Assembly (NCBI RefSeq): GCF_005221385.1
Contig: NZ_CP039903.1
Location: 2,919,001-2,983,000 of the forward strand
Direction: 5' to 3'
Length of the DNA stretch: 64,000 nucleotides
From: Agrobacterium tumefaciens
Lineage (GTDB): Bacteria > Pseudomonadota > Alphaproteobacteria > Rhizobiales > Rhizobiaceae
Of the stretch, positions 28,324-35,885 are shown in pieces. Numbering within the stretch: position 1 is the first letter of the stretch; every line of letters starts with the position of its first letter. The translations under genes were made by a program, and so were the position numbers. Below the pieces are notes generated by a model. It did not search any database. It saw nothing but the letters and a program-made list of their open reading frames with translations, and was not told the origin of the DNA.

Positions 28324-29250
28324 ATGTCGACTATGATACGAAAGCTTTCGCCGACTGGCCTCGGCGTGGCCGTCATGCTGCTTGGAATGCTGCTTTTTGC
28401 GCTGAACGATGCCATGGGAAAATGGCTTGTATCGACCTATAGCCAGGGGCAGGTTATCCTGATCCGAAGTGCTGCGGCCCTTGTCATCCTGGTTCCCATC
28501 GTCTGGCGAGCTGGCCTTTCCGGCCTTGTGAAGGTCGAGCGGCCCGGATTGCAGGTGGCGCGTGTCTTTTTCTCCACTGCCGAGCTTTTCTGTTTCTATT
28601 TCGCGGTCGCGAGCCTGCCATTGGCAGACGTCATGACCTACTGGCTGGCGGCGCCCATTTATGTGGCGGCCCTGGCACCGTTTCTGCTCGGAGAAAAGGT
28701 CGGCTGGCGTCGGTGGACGGCCATCGCGATCGGTTTCGTCGGTGTTCTCATCGCCTTGAAACCCAGTTCGGCAAGCCTCACTTCCGCTGCGCTGTTTTCC
28801 ATTCTCGGCAGTGCTGCCTTCGCCTTCATGATGTTGTCCGGACGCCAGCTGCGCAATACGCCGGATACCGTACTTGCCTTCTGGCAGATCATCGGTGCCG
28901 GTCTTGCGGGCATCGTTGCAGTGTTTCTAACACCATCCGGCTGGCTGCCGGTCCAGTCCAGCTTCGATCTGGCGTTCCTCAGCCTGCTCGGCGTAGTCGC
29001 CATGGCAGCGCATGTGCTGGTCAATCGGGCTCTGAAGCTTGCCGATGCTGCGACCGTCGCGCCGCTGCAATATACGCTGCTGCTCTGGGCGGTGATCTTC
29101 GGCTGGGCATTCTTCGGCGATGTGCCGCATATCAGCATCGTCATCGGCGCGGGCCTGATCGTTCTATCCGGCCTCTATATTTTCTTCCGCGATAATACGC
29201 TCAAGCGACGCCGCGAAACCGCCGAAGGACTGGTTGAAGAACAGGTTTGA
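28324..29250 (+). CDS. EamA/DMT-family transporter
   Basis: 308 residues with ten predicted helices in two EamA repeats (first about 10-140, second about 150-290), for example LGMLLFALNDAMGKWL and LADVMTYWLAAPIYVAALAP. The family exports amino acids, nucleobase-like compounds or other metabolites; substrate cannot be inferred. Either of two ATGs (28324, 28333) could be the start. It is monocistronic, followed by the DUF475 promoter. Confidence 0.8.
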   Translation: MSTMIRKLSPTGLGVAVMLLGMLLFALNDAMGKWLVSTYSQGQVILIRSAAALVILVPIVWRAGLSGLVKVERPGLQVARVFFSTAELFCFYFAVASLPLADVMTYWLAAPIYVAALAPFLLGEKVGWRRWTAIAIGFVGVLIALKPSSASLTSAALFSILGSAAFAFMMLSGRQLRNTPDTVLAFWQIIGAGLAGIVAVFLTPSGWLPVQSSFDLAFLSLLGVVAMAAHVLVNRALKLADAATVAPLQYTLLLWAVIFGWAFFGDVPHISIVIGAGLIVLSGLYIFFRDNTLKRRRETAEGLVEEQV

Positions 29251-29276
29251 TCTTTCCTGACCACCGTAGATACAAT
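29247..29276 (+). promoter_or_regulatory. Predicted promoter of the DUF475 unit
   Basis: TTGATC (29247-29252) and TACAAT (29271-29276) are separated by 18 bases. The -35 overlaps the stop of the EamA gene. Initiation near 29283 would give an untranslated leader of about 160 bases before the small upstream ORF. Confidence 0.4.
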
Positions 29277-29282
29277 CACGGG

Positions 29283-29444
29283 ACTTGACGAGCGCGTGAT
29301 CTTCAGGGAGTAAGAGAAGGCCCTGCGATCATATGTCTCGCAAGGGCAGAGGAAACAAAGGTGCCGGGCCCCTCTGGCGAGAGTTTTACGGCGCTCTCGC
29401 GATGTCGGTACCGCCTGCAAAAATTGGCCGGCGGATTAAAAACT
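29283..29444 (+). ncRNA. Structured 5' leader of the DUF475 gene, candidate cis-regulatory RNA
   Basis: Several helices can be drawn: a 9-bp hairpin (GCCCTGCGA at 29320-29328 with TCGC and AGGGC at 29338-29347, one bulge); a 7-bp hairpin (GCGAGAG/CTCTCGC, 29377-29383 with 29394-29400) inside a 7-bp stem GGUGCCG/CGGUACC (29360-29366 with 29406-29412); and CAGAGG/CCTCTG (29347-29352 with 29371-29376), which would cross that stem as a pseudoknot. CCGCC/GGCGG (29411-29415 with 29430-29434) follows. It does not match the yybP-ykoY manganese riboswitch, which controls TerC-like genes elsewhere: an AGGGAGTA is present but the conserved 3' half is not. Confidence 0.5.
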
Positions 29445-29546
29445 ATGAAAAACCTGAATGTGCTTCGCGCGCGTGCTTTCTGCGTGCGGGCTGATGCTCT
29501 GCATCTGTCCGTGAACGTCCTCGTCATCGAAGGTGACCGGACATGA
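29445..29546 (+). CDS. 33-residue upstream ORF, possible coupled leader peptide
   Basis: A small ORF starts at the ATG at 29445, after GGCGGA about 12 bases upstream, and its TGA overlaps the DUF475 ATG (ATGA at 29543-29546). The peptide begins MKNLNVLRARAF and is otherwise unremarkable: no run of one amino acid that would suggest a classic attenuator. Its last codons carry the GAAGG/GGTGA that would serve the main gene. Translation of this ORF would therefore expose or occlude the main start. It could instead be fortuitous. Confidence 0.4.
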   Translation: MKNLNVLRARAFCVRADALHLSVNVLVIEGDRT

Positions 29547-30649
29547 GCGCCGCCCAGAAATCCACGCTTTCCTACTTCAAGTGGGCTTTTATCGTCACCA
29601 TCGTCGGTCTGATCCTCGGCGGTTATCTCGGTTGGGAAATGACCGGAACGGTGGGCGGCACGGCGACGATCTTCTTCATCTGCGTCGTTCTTGCGGTGCT
29701 GGAAATCTCGCTCTCCTTCGATAACGCCATCGTCAACGCCAATAAGCTGAAGGATATGACGCCGGTCTGGCAGCACCGCTTCCTGACCTGGGGTATCCTG
29801 ATTGCCGTTTTCGGCATGCGTATCGTCTTCCCGCTGCTCATCGTCGTCGTTGCCGCCAATGTCGGCCCCTGGACGGCAATCGTCATGGCGGCGACGCAGC
29901 CGGAACGTTATTCGGAAATCATGCGTGACGCCCATCTGCCGATTGCGGCTTTTGGCGGCACCTTCCTGATGATGGTTGGTCTTAACTTCTTCTTCGACCA
30001 TGAAAAGGACGTGCACTGGGTGCGCTGGATCGAGGAAAAGGCTGCGACCTATTCCTCCGTCAAGGGCATCGAGATCGCCTTCGTGCTGGTCGTCATGCTG
30101 GTCTTTTCCCGTATCATCGGTGCCAGTGATAACCCGGAACTCGGTCCGGTCGCTGCCAACACCTTCTTCCATTCGGCGATCTGGGGTCTTTTGACCTTCC
30201 TGCTGGTGGAAGTCGTCGGCGGTATTCTCGATCGCAGCCAGGAAATGCTGGAAGGCGCAGCCAAAGGCGGCTTCGGTGCGTTTCTTTACCTCGAAGTGCT
30301 GGATGCCAGCTTCTCCTTCGACGGCGTGATTGGTGCTTTCGCACTGACCCAGAACCTGTTCATCATCGCCATCGGCCTCGGCATCGGCGCCATGTATGTG
30401 CGCTCGATGACGATCATGCTGGTTGAGAAGGGAACGCTTGCCGAATACCGTTATCTGGAACACGGCGCTTTTTACGCGATCCTTATCCTGTCGGTCATCA
30501 TGTATGTGCAGACCATGTTCCATATACCGGAGGTCATCACCGGCCTTGGCGGTGCGACCCTGATCGGTATTTCGCTCTGGTCGTCGATCCGGCATAACCG
30601 GCAGCAAGGCGCCAATGCCGCTGATACGGCCCGCGGTGCAGAAATCTGA
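29543..30649 (+). CDS. DUF475 integral membrane protein, TerC-like
   Basis: 368 residues with about nine membrane helices. The family shows two acidic membrane motifs, LAVLEISLSFDNAIVNA (about 52-68) and YLEVLDASFSFDGVIGAF (about 250-267), which are the TerC/Alx-type metal-coordinating aspartates. TerC/Alx/YoaE relatives export manganese or other metal ions, so metal handling is the best guess (family knowledge plus inference). It is a single gene with its own leader and a strong terminator at 30681. Confidence 0.82.
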   Translation: MSAAQKSTLSYFKWAFIVTIVGLILGGYLGWEMTGTVGGTATIFFICVVLAVLEISLSFDNAIVNANKLKDMTPVWQHRFLTWGILIAVFGMRIVFPLLIVVVAANVGPWTAIVMAATQPERYSEIMRDAHLPIAAFGGTFLMMVGLNFFFDHEKDVHWVRWIEEKAATYSSVKGIEIAFVLVVMLVFSRIIGASDNPELGPVAANTFFHSAIWGLLTFLLVEVVGGILDRSQEMLEGAAKGGFGAFLYLEVLDASFSFDGVIGAFALTQNLFIIAIGLGIGAMYVRSMTIMLVEKGTLAEYRYLEHGAFYAILILSVIMYVQTMFHIPEVITGLGGATLIGISLWSSIRHNRQQGANAADTARGAEI

Positions 30650-30680
30650 GCCACGCGGAAATCTGATCCACAACGATCCT

Positions 30681-30714
30681 TGCCTTCCGCCCTTGCGGCG
30701 GAAGGCAGTTTTTA
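30681..30714 (+). terminator. Rho-independent terminator of the DUF475 gene
   Basis: A perfect 11-bp stem (TGCCTTCCGCC at 30681-30691 and GGCGGAAGGCA at 30697-30707) with a 5-base loop is followed by GTTTTTAAG, 31 bases after the DUF475 stop. Confidence 0.9.
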
Positions 30715-30834
30715 AGCACTAAATTCCTGTCTGCTTATTTTTATTGCTAATCTTCGTTTGCAGAAATCCGGCCATGGCGCCGCGATTGCACGATAAATCG
30801 TTGTTTTATCTCATATTTGTGCGCCGCAATAAAA

Positions 30835-30852
30835 TTGGCACGCTTCCTGCTT
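30835..30852 (+). promoter_or_regulatory. Candidate sigma54 (-24/-12) promoter
   Basis: TTGGCACGCTTCCTGCTT contains TGGCACG with GC twelve bases after GG, the exact spacing of RpoN promoters (consensus TGGCACG-N4-TTGC); only one consensus base (the first T of TTGC) differs. No obvious activator site is visible upstream. It points at a short transcript ending at the terminator at 30908-30957. Confidence 0.5.
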
Positions 30853-30861
30853 CTCCTGTTT

Positions 30862-30957
30862 TAAGTCCAGAGGGGACGTTGGAAGCCCGGAAAACGGGTC
30901 CGAAATGCCGCCGCGCTGTTCGACCTATCCGGTCTGCAACAGCGCGGCGGTTTTGTT
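30862..30957 (+). ncRNA. Candidate sigma54-dependent small RNA of about 95 nt
   Basis: The region 30650-31031 has no protein gene. From the predicted +1 near 30862 to a terminator made of a perfect 13-bp stem (30908-30920 with 30938-30950, 17-base loop) and TTTTGTTT, there is one compact unit. A small hairpin CCCG-GAAA-CGGG type precedes the terminator. The unit could be an sRNA or, less simply, a leader for the MarR gene whose start is 75 bases further on. No ORF of note lies inside it. Confidence 0.45.
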
Positions 30958-31031
30958 TGTGCGCTATGGTTCTTGAGTTTTGCCTTTCATTGCCTGAAAA
31001 AGGCACGATAACGACTGGAAGGTTTATCGGC

Positions 31032-31376
31032 GTGCCTGCAGAACTTTCGCCCACGGAAGCCTTGGGGCTCTGGCATCGCGTCGCGATCGCGCAGGTCATT
31101 GCCGATGCGCCTGATTTGACCTTGCGCCAGAGCGCCATCCTGCTGCAGATTTATCTCGTGCCGCCGCCGCACACCGTTCGCGGTCTCGCTGCAATGCTGG
31201 GCGTGACCAAGCCGGTCATCACCCGCGCACTCGACAGTCTCGGGGCGCTGGGGCTGGTTGACAGGGTGAGGGATGAGCGGGACAGACGCAATGTTGTGAT
31301 AAAACGCACTGTCACAGGTGCGCTCTATCTGGAAAAATTCGGCGATCTGATTATTGATCAGGCGCGTAAGATCTAA
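31032..31376 (+). CDS. MarR-family transcriptional regulator
   Basis: 114 residues from the GTG at 31032, which has GGAAGG 8 bases upstream; an ATG at 30966 would add 22 residues without a ribosome site. The winged helix is about 35-100: LTLRQSAILLQIYL, VRGLAAMLGVTKPVITRAL, and the wing VRDERDRRNVVIKRT. The short form lacks the long N-terminal and C-terminal dimer helices of full MarR proteins. It precedes an NlpC/P60 gene by about 20 bases and may be cotranscribed. Confidence 0.75.
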   Translation: MPAELSPTEALGLWHRVAIAQVIADAPDLTLRQSAILLQIYLVPPPHTVRGLAAMLGVTKPVITRALDSLGALGLVDRVRDERDRRNVVIKRTVTGALYLEKFGDLIIDQARKI

Positions 31377-31393
31377 CTCTGGACGTGAAACCC

Positions 31394-32245
31394 ATGATGC
31401 TCGACCGCCGCCTGAATGTTTTCCGCTCTGACTTGGCCGATGAAAAACTGCAAGGTGTGGTGCAGGCCGACCGCTTCGTCAGTGGTTCGCCCGCGCAAGT
31501 CGCTGTTCCCGTCATTGGCCTGCGGCCGACGCCAGACCTTGCCTCCGGTATCGATACGGAGCTTTTGTTTGGCGAAACCATCCGTGTCTTCGATAGAACG
31601 AACGGCTGGGCATGGGTGCAGGCGGACGCCGATGGTTACGCCGGTTACGTGCCGGAAACCGCTATTGGCGATGTCGTTACCGTCACGCATCGCGTCGTTG
31701 CGCCGCGCACCTTTCTCTATCCTGCCGCTGAACTGCGCAAACCACCGGTCGCGGCCCTTTCCATGGGCAGCCTTATTCGCATCGTCGGGGAGGCCGAGAC
31801 GCGCGGCACCCGCTATCTGATGACTGAAAAAGGCGAGGGCATCATCGCCGCCCATTGCCGGGCAGTCGGTGATGCTGTTGAAGAGGATTATGTGGCGATA
31901 GCACTGCGCTTCATCGAGACGCCCTATCTCTGGGGCGGCCGCTCGGGCCTCGGCATCGATTGTTCCGGCCTCGTGCAGCTTTCCATGGCAATGACGGGTC
32001 GGCGGGTTCTGCGCGATACCGACATGCAGGTGAAGTCGCTTGGCGTGGAAATAGAGCGCGACGAATTGCGCCGCGGTGATCTGGTCTTCTGGAAGGGTCA
32101 TGTCGGCCTCATGGAAAACGAGGAAACGCTGCTCCACGCCAATGGGCATACGATGAATGTCGCTCGTGAAAATCTCGATGCGGCCATCGAGCGCATCGGC
32201 TGGCTTTATGAAAAGCCGACGGCTTTCCGCCGGCTGGAGGGCTGA
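31394..32245 (+). CDS. NlpC/P60-family cell-wall peptidase with SH3-like domains
   Basis: About 283 residues. Two N-terminal SH3b-like repeats (about 25-140, with TELLFGETIRVFDRTNGWAW) are followed by the NlpC/P60 domain with catalytic Cys in GIDCSGLVQLSMAM (about 190) and His in VFWKGHVGLM. There is no signal peptide, so it may act in the cytoplasm on recycled murein peptides, as for YkfC-type gamma-D-glutamyl-L-diamino acid endopeptidases (inference). Start is ambiguous between the GTG at 31385 and ATGs at 31394/31397. Confidence 0.85.
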   Translation: MMLDRRLNVFRSDLADEKLQGVVQADRFVSGSPAQVAVPVIGLRPTPDLASGIDTELLFGETIRVFDRTNGWAWVQADADGYAGYVPETAIGDVVTVTHRVVAPRTFLYPAAELRKPPVAALSMGSLIRIVGEAETRGTRYLMTEKGEGIIAAHCRAVGDAVEEDYVAIALRFIETPYLWGGRSGLGIDCSGLVQLSMAMTGRRVLRDTDMQVKSLGVEIERDELRRGDLVFWKGHVGLMENEETLLHANGHTMNVARENLDAAIERIGWLYEKPTAFRRLEG

Positions 32246-32340
32246 GAAAGCCGTTTTCACGAAATCGTGCCTACCTCACCCTTTGTAGGAAGGTCGTCAA
32301 CGGCCTACATCGGATGAAGGATGGTATGGGACCGGCATCG

Positions 32341-32700
32341 ATGAAGACAAAAACGGCGACGAAATTGGCAGCGTTCCTGACGGCGGTTCTATTGAGCGCC
32401 TCGGCACAGGCGCAGACCGTTTACCAGAATGGCTTTGCCCCGGCACCCGATGCCTATGCGAACCTGCCGGGTGTCAAGGACCCGCGCACGCTGCAGCCCA
32501 AAGTCCGTTATACCTGCCATAGCGAACTTGGAACTACCGGATATTCCCGCGGCCCCTACCGCGATGTTTTCGGCAGCCGGGGACTTCCCGTTCAGGGTTA
32601 TCGCTGCACGGATGAAAACGGTATTTCCAGCTTCGGGGGCAGAAATCCGGTCTCAAAGGACTGGTATCCCGGCATCAATCCCATCGACCCGACCTTCTGA
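32341..32700 (+). CDS. Small secreted protein of unknown function
   Basis: 119 residues. It has a clean signal peptide (KTKTATKLAAFLTAVLL, cleavage after SASAQA) and a 95-residue mature part with two cysteines (YTCHSELG and YRCTDENG) able to form a disulphide. I recognise no family. The start at 32341 puts the signal peptide first; ATGs at 32314 and 32326 are in frame. It follows the NlpC/P60 gene after 95 bases on the same strand. Periplasmic location is the only safe call. Confidence 0.6.
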   Translation: MKTKTATKLAAFLTAVLLSASAQAQTVYQNGFAPAPDAYANLPGVKDPRTLQPKVRYTCHSELGTTGYSRGPYRDVFGSRGLPVQGYRCTDENGISSFGGRNPVSKDWYPGINPIDPTF

Positions 32701-32710
32701 GGTAAAGGGA

Positions 32711-32815
32711 TTGAGCGCCTTCACCCGAAAAGTGCGGTACGCTTTTCGAAAAATCGGCTGCACGAGCAAAACTAAGGCCCTCTGCCGCCGCCGCTCTGGA
32801 CTTGTTGTCGCTTTT
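32711..32815. repeat. Interspersed palindromic intergenic element
   Basis: CGAAAAG at 32726-32732 and CTTTTCG at 32742-32748 form the visible inverted repeat, with flanks that resemble other noncoding elements in Rhizobiaceae. It lies between the secreted protein and pncB. The outer limits are approximate. Confidence 0.45.
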
Positions 32816-32900
32816 TCAGATAAGTCTTTGCCATGACAGGTTGAGACCTGCCGAGGTGCGGGGTGACGTCGGGTCTCGGCCGATGTTGGGGAATGCGAGC

Positions 32901-34205
32901 ATGACGAAGACCGATATAGCGACCCGTGTCCACAATCACACCTGGAAGCTCGATCCGATCGTTCGCAGCCTGATCGACACGGATTTTTACAAGCTCTTGA
33001 TGTTGCAGATGATCTGGAAGCTCTATCCGGAAGTCGACGCGACATTTTCCTTGATAAACCGTACCAAGACGGTGCGGCTGGCCGAAGAGATCGACGAGAT
33101 GGAGCTGCGCGAGCAGCTTGATCACGCGCGCACCCTGCGTCTCTCCAAGAAAGAAAATATCTGGCTCGCGGGTAATTCCTTTTACGGTCGTTCACAGATT
33201 TTCGAGCCGGAGTTCCTCTCATGGCTTTCGAGTTATCAATTGCCGGAATATGAGCTTTTCAAGCGTGACGGGCAGTATGAGTTGAATTTCCATGGCCGGT
33301 GGATGGACACGACGCTCTGGGAAATTCCGGCGCTGGCGATCATCAACGAGTTGCGCTCGCGCAGCGCCATGCGCTCGCTCGGTTATTTCACGCTGGACGT
33401 CCTTTATGCCAGGGCGAAGGCCAAGATGTGGGAAAAGGTCGAACGGCTGCGGGAACTGCCGGGCCTGCGCATTTCCGATTTCGGCACGCGCCGCCGCCAC
33501 AGCTTTCTTTGGCAGCGCTGGTGCGTCGAGGCGCTGAAGGAAGGCATTGGACCGGCTTTCACCGGCACGAGCAATGTCCTGCTCGCCATGGATTCCGATC
33601 TCGAAGCCGTGGGTACCAATGCGCATGAATTGCCGATGGTGGTTGCAGCGCTTGCGCAGACGAATGAGGAACTGGCGGCCGCCCCCTATCAGGTTCTGAA
33701 AGACTGGAACCGGCTTTATGGCGGCAACCTGCTGATCGTGCTGCCTGATGCCTTCGGTACGGCTGCGTTTCTGCGCAATGCGCCGGAATGGGTGGCGGAC
33801 TGGACGGGTTTCCGCCCAGACAGCGCGCCACCGATCGAGGGCGGCGAAAAGATCATCGAGTGGTGGCAGAAGATGGGCCGCGACCCGCGTAAGAAGATGC
33901 TGATCTTCTCCGACGGTCTCGATGTCAACGCCATTATCGACACCTACAGACATTTCGAAGGCCGGGTACGGATGAGCTTCGGTTGGGGCACCAATCTGAC
34001 CAATGACTTTGCCGGCTGCGCGCCAAAAACCATCGCCAGCCTCAAGCCGATCTCGATCGTCTGCAAGGTCAGCGACGCCAATGGCCGGCCGGCGGTCAAG
34101 CTCTCAGATAATCCGCAAAAGGCGACGGGCGAGCCGGCCGAAGTGGAACGTTACCTGAAGTTCTTCGGCGAGGAAGACCACAAGGAACAGAAGGTTCTTG
34201 TTTGA
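32901..34205 (+). CDS. pncB: Nicotinate phosphoribosyltransferase
   Basis: 434 residues. The start at 32901 ([15 protein letters not shown]) is preferred over an upstream extension that covers a repeat. The NAPRTase signatures are present: [16 protein letters not shown] (about 24-39), [16 protein letters not shown], the substrate loop TSNVLLAM and the TNAHELPMV region that carries the catalytic histidine. It makes nicotinate mononucleotide in NAD salvage, using ATP. Single gene, ending in a stem-loop shared with the convergent aminopeptidase gene. Confidence 0.94.
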   Translation: MTKTDIATRVHNHTWKLDPIVRSLIDTDFYKLLMLQMIWKLYPEVDATFSLINRTKTVRLAEEIDEMELREQLDHARTLRLSKKENIWLAGNSFYGRSQIFEPEFLSWLSSYQLPEYELFKRDGQYELNFHGRWMDTTLWEIPALAIINELRSRSAMRSLGYFTLDVLYARAKAKMWEKVERLRELPGLRISDFGTRRRHSFLWQRWCVEALKEGIGPAFTGTSNVLLAMDSDLEAVGTNAHELPMVVAALAQTNEELAAAPYQVLKDWNRLYGGNLLIVLPDAFGTAAFLRNAPEWVADWTGFRPDSAPPIEGGEKIIEWWQKMGRDPRKKMLIFSDGLDVNAIIDTYRHFEGRVRMSFGWGTNLTNDFAGCAPKTIASLKPISIVCKVSDANGRPAVKLSDNPQKATGEPAEVERYLKFFGEEDHKEQKVLV

Positions 34206-34212
34206 TAGAGAC

Positions 34213-34239
34213 CGGGCGCTCCAATTGTCGAAGCGCCCG
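34213..34239. terminator. Stem-loop between convergent pncB and aminopeptidase genes
   Basis: CGGGCGCT (34213-34220) and AGCGCCCG (34232-34239) form a perfect 8-bp stem with an 11-base loop. No T-run follows on either strand, so it is a weak or Rho-assisted terminator in a 43-base gap. Confidence 0.5.
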
Positions 34240-34248
34240 TGGAAGTGA

Positions 34249-35643
34249 TTACTTCGCGAATTGATGTGCGATGTAATGGAAGATCGCCCGGATACCCTGC
34301 GCCTCGCCGCCGATCGACGAGTGATGCCTCTCGCTCAGCGACCAGCCGTAAATATCGAAATGCGCCCAGCGCTTGGTATTCGTCACGAAACGCTTGAGAA
34401 ACAGGGCTGCGGTGATCGAGCCGGCCATACCGCCTGACGGCGCGTTGGTGATGTCGGCTGCCCGCGAGCGGATATCCTTGTCATATCCCATATAGAGCGG
34501 CATCCGCCACAGCGGGTCGTCGATATCGATGCTGGCTTCCGAGATGTCATGGGCCAGATCTTCGTCATCGGTATAAAAAGGCGGCAGATCCGGGCCGAGA
34601 GCGACGCGGGCGGCACCCGTCAGCGTCGCCATGTCGATCATCAGGTCCGGCGCATCCTCATCGGCATAGGCCAGCGCATCCGCCAGCACGAGACGTCCCT
34701 CCGCATCGGTGTTGTCGATCTGTACCGTCAGCCCCTTACGGCTTTTATAGATATCGCCAGGGCGGAAGGCATTGGAGGAGATGGAGTTTTCGACGGCTGG
34801 TACAAGCACACGAAGATCGACAGGCAGCTTCGCATCCATGATCATCAGTGCAAGGCCGAGAACATTGGCCGCACCGCCCATATCCTTCTTCATCAATGCC
34901 ATGGAGGCAGCGGGTTTGATATCAAGACCGCCGGTATCAAAGCAGACACCCTTGCCGACGAGGGTGAGACGTGGATTGCCCTTTTTACCCCAGTTCATCT
35001 CAAGGAGGCGCGGCGCGCTTTCGCTCGCGCGGCCAACGGCGTGGATCAGCGGGAAGTTTTCCTTCAACAGATCGTCGCCGGTGGTGACGCTGACCTTTGC
35101 CTTATAGTGAGCGGCAAGGGCACGGAAGGCGATTTCAAGCTCGTCCGGTCCCATGTCATTGGCCGGTATATTGATGAGATCGCGGGCAAGGAAAACGCCG
35201 GCCAGAATGCGTTTGATCTCGCCGTCTTCCGCATCTTGCGGAATGAGAAGCTTTGCCCCGTTGGTCTTGGTGGTTCTGTATTTGTCGAAGCGATAGCTGC
35301 CGAGGCCAAAGCCGAGCGCCAGGCGGTTGGCGGTCAGGGGCGCGGTTTCGATGTGCCACTCGCCTTCCGGCAGTTCACGGGCAAGTTTCCCGGTTATGAA
35401 GGGAATTTCGGATGGATTGCCGCCAAGCCCAAGAAGCGCGCCACCCAGCGAACCATCGGCGGAAGGCACGAGCAGGATGGCGCCTGCTTCCGCCTTGAAC
35501 CCCGCCTTTTTCGCCCAGTCCAGAGCAACAGGATCGATGGCGCCCTGTTCGATATGGGCTGGCGTGACGGCAAAAACCGGCAAGGTGTTGCCGGCCTTTG
35601 AGCTGAAAGGGGTGGGGCGTTCGATGAACTGGTAGGGCGCCAT
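34249..35643 (-). CDS. Leucyl aminopeptidase family (M17) peptidase
   Basis: 464 residues. The M17 metal-site motif NTDAEGRLVLADAL (about 308-321) and the GVCFDTGGLDIKPAASM block (about 236-252), with the catalytic lysine, are intact. The N-terminal domain is shorter and different from PepA, as in the PepB/LAP-like group. It is a cytoplasmic zinc/manganese exopeptidase for peptide turnover. ACGGAAG precedes the chosen ATG at 35643; an ATG seven codons earlier has no ribosome site. Convergent with pncB. Confidence 0.9.
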   Translation of the reverse strand: MAPYQFIERPTPFSSKAGNTLPVFAVTPAHIEQGAIDPVALDWAKKAGFKAEAGAILLVPSADGSLGGALLGLGGNPSEIPFITGKLARELPEGEWHIETAPLTANRLALGFGLGSYRFDKYRTTKTNGAKLLIPQDAEDGEIKRILAGVFLARDLINIPANDMGPDELEIAFRALAAHYKAKVSVTTGDDLLKENFPLIHAVGRASESAPRLLEMNWGKKGNPRLTLVGKGVCFDTGGLDIKPAASMALMKKDMGGAANVLGLALMIMDAKLPVDLRVLVPAVENSISSNAFRPGDIYKSRKGLTVQIDNTDAEGRLVLADALAYADEDAPDLMIDMATLTGAARVALGPDLPPFYTDDEDLAHDISEASIDIDDPLWRMPLYMGYDKDIRSRAADITNAPSGGMAGSITAALFLKRFVTNTKRWAHFDIYGWSLSERHHSSIGGEAQGIRAIFHYIAHQFAK

Positions 35644-35663
35644 TGTATGCTTCCGTTGGTGCA

Positions 35664-35760
35664 CCGGCCCCGAAAATCGGGATGATTTTCGACAGGAACG
35701 ATGCGCAGTTTCAAAGTGCCAGAGCGGCCTTTTGCGTCCTCTCGGACGCGGCGCTCCAGT
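35664..35760. repeat. Interspersed Rhizobiaceae palindromic element
   Basis: An approximately 95-base noncoding block contains GAAAATC/GATTTTC and GCGTCC/GGACGC inverted repeats, upstream of the aminopeptidase. The pattern, with its AAGTGCCAGAGCGG-type core, recurs between genes in this family (from memory). Confidence 0.55.
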
Positions 35761-35885
35761 GTCGTGAATCGGTGCGATTAACGCTCTGTTAGGGTTAACA
35801 GATTATTGCTTTAGTGAAAGTTGCGTCATGTGAGTCTGTCGTATGTCGGGCGCAAGATCGATCATTTTTGGGCGGGGGCGCTGCC

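Noticed and set aside
29303..29444. yybP-ykoY manganese riboswitch before the TerC-like gene
   Set aside because: Only AGGGAGTA resembles the consensus; the conserved 3' half with GAGACC and the matching helix arrangement are absent. Kept as an unassigned structured leader.
29303..30673. Long open frame antisense to the DUF475 gene
   Set aside because: The plus-strand protein has hydrophobic helices and conserved acidic motifs; the antisense product is highly charged (Asp/His/Glu/Arg), typical of the reverse complement of membrane-protein codons.
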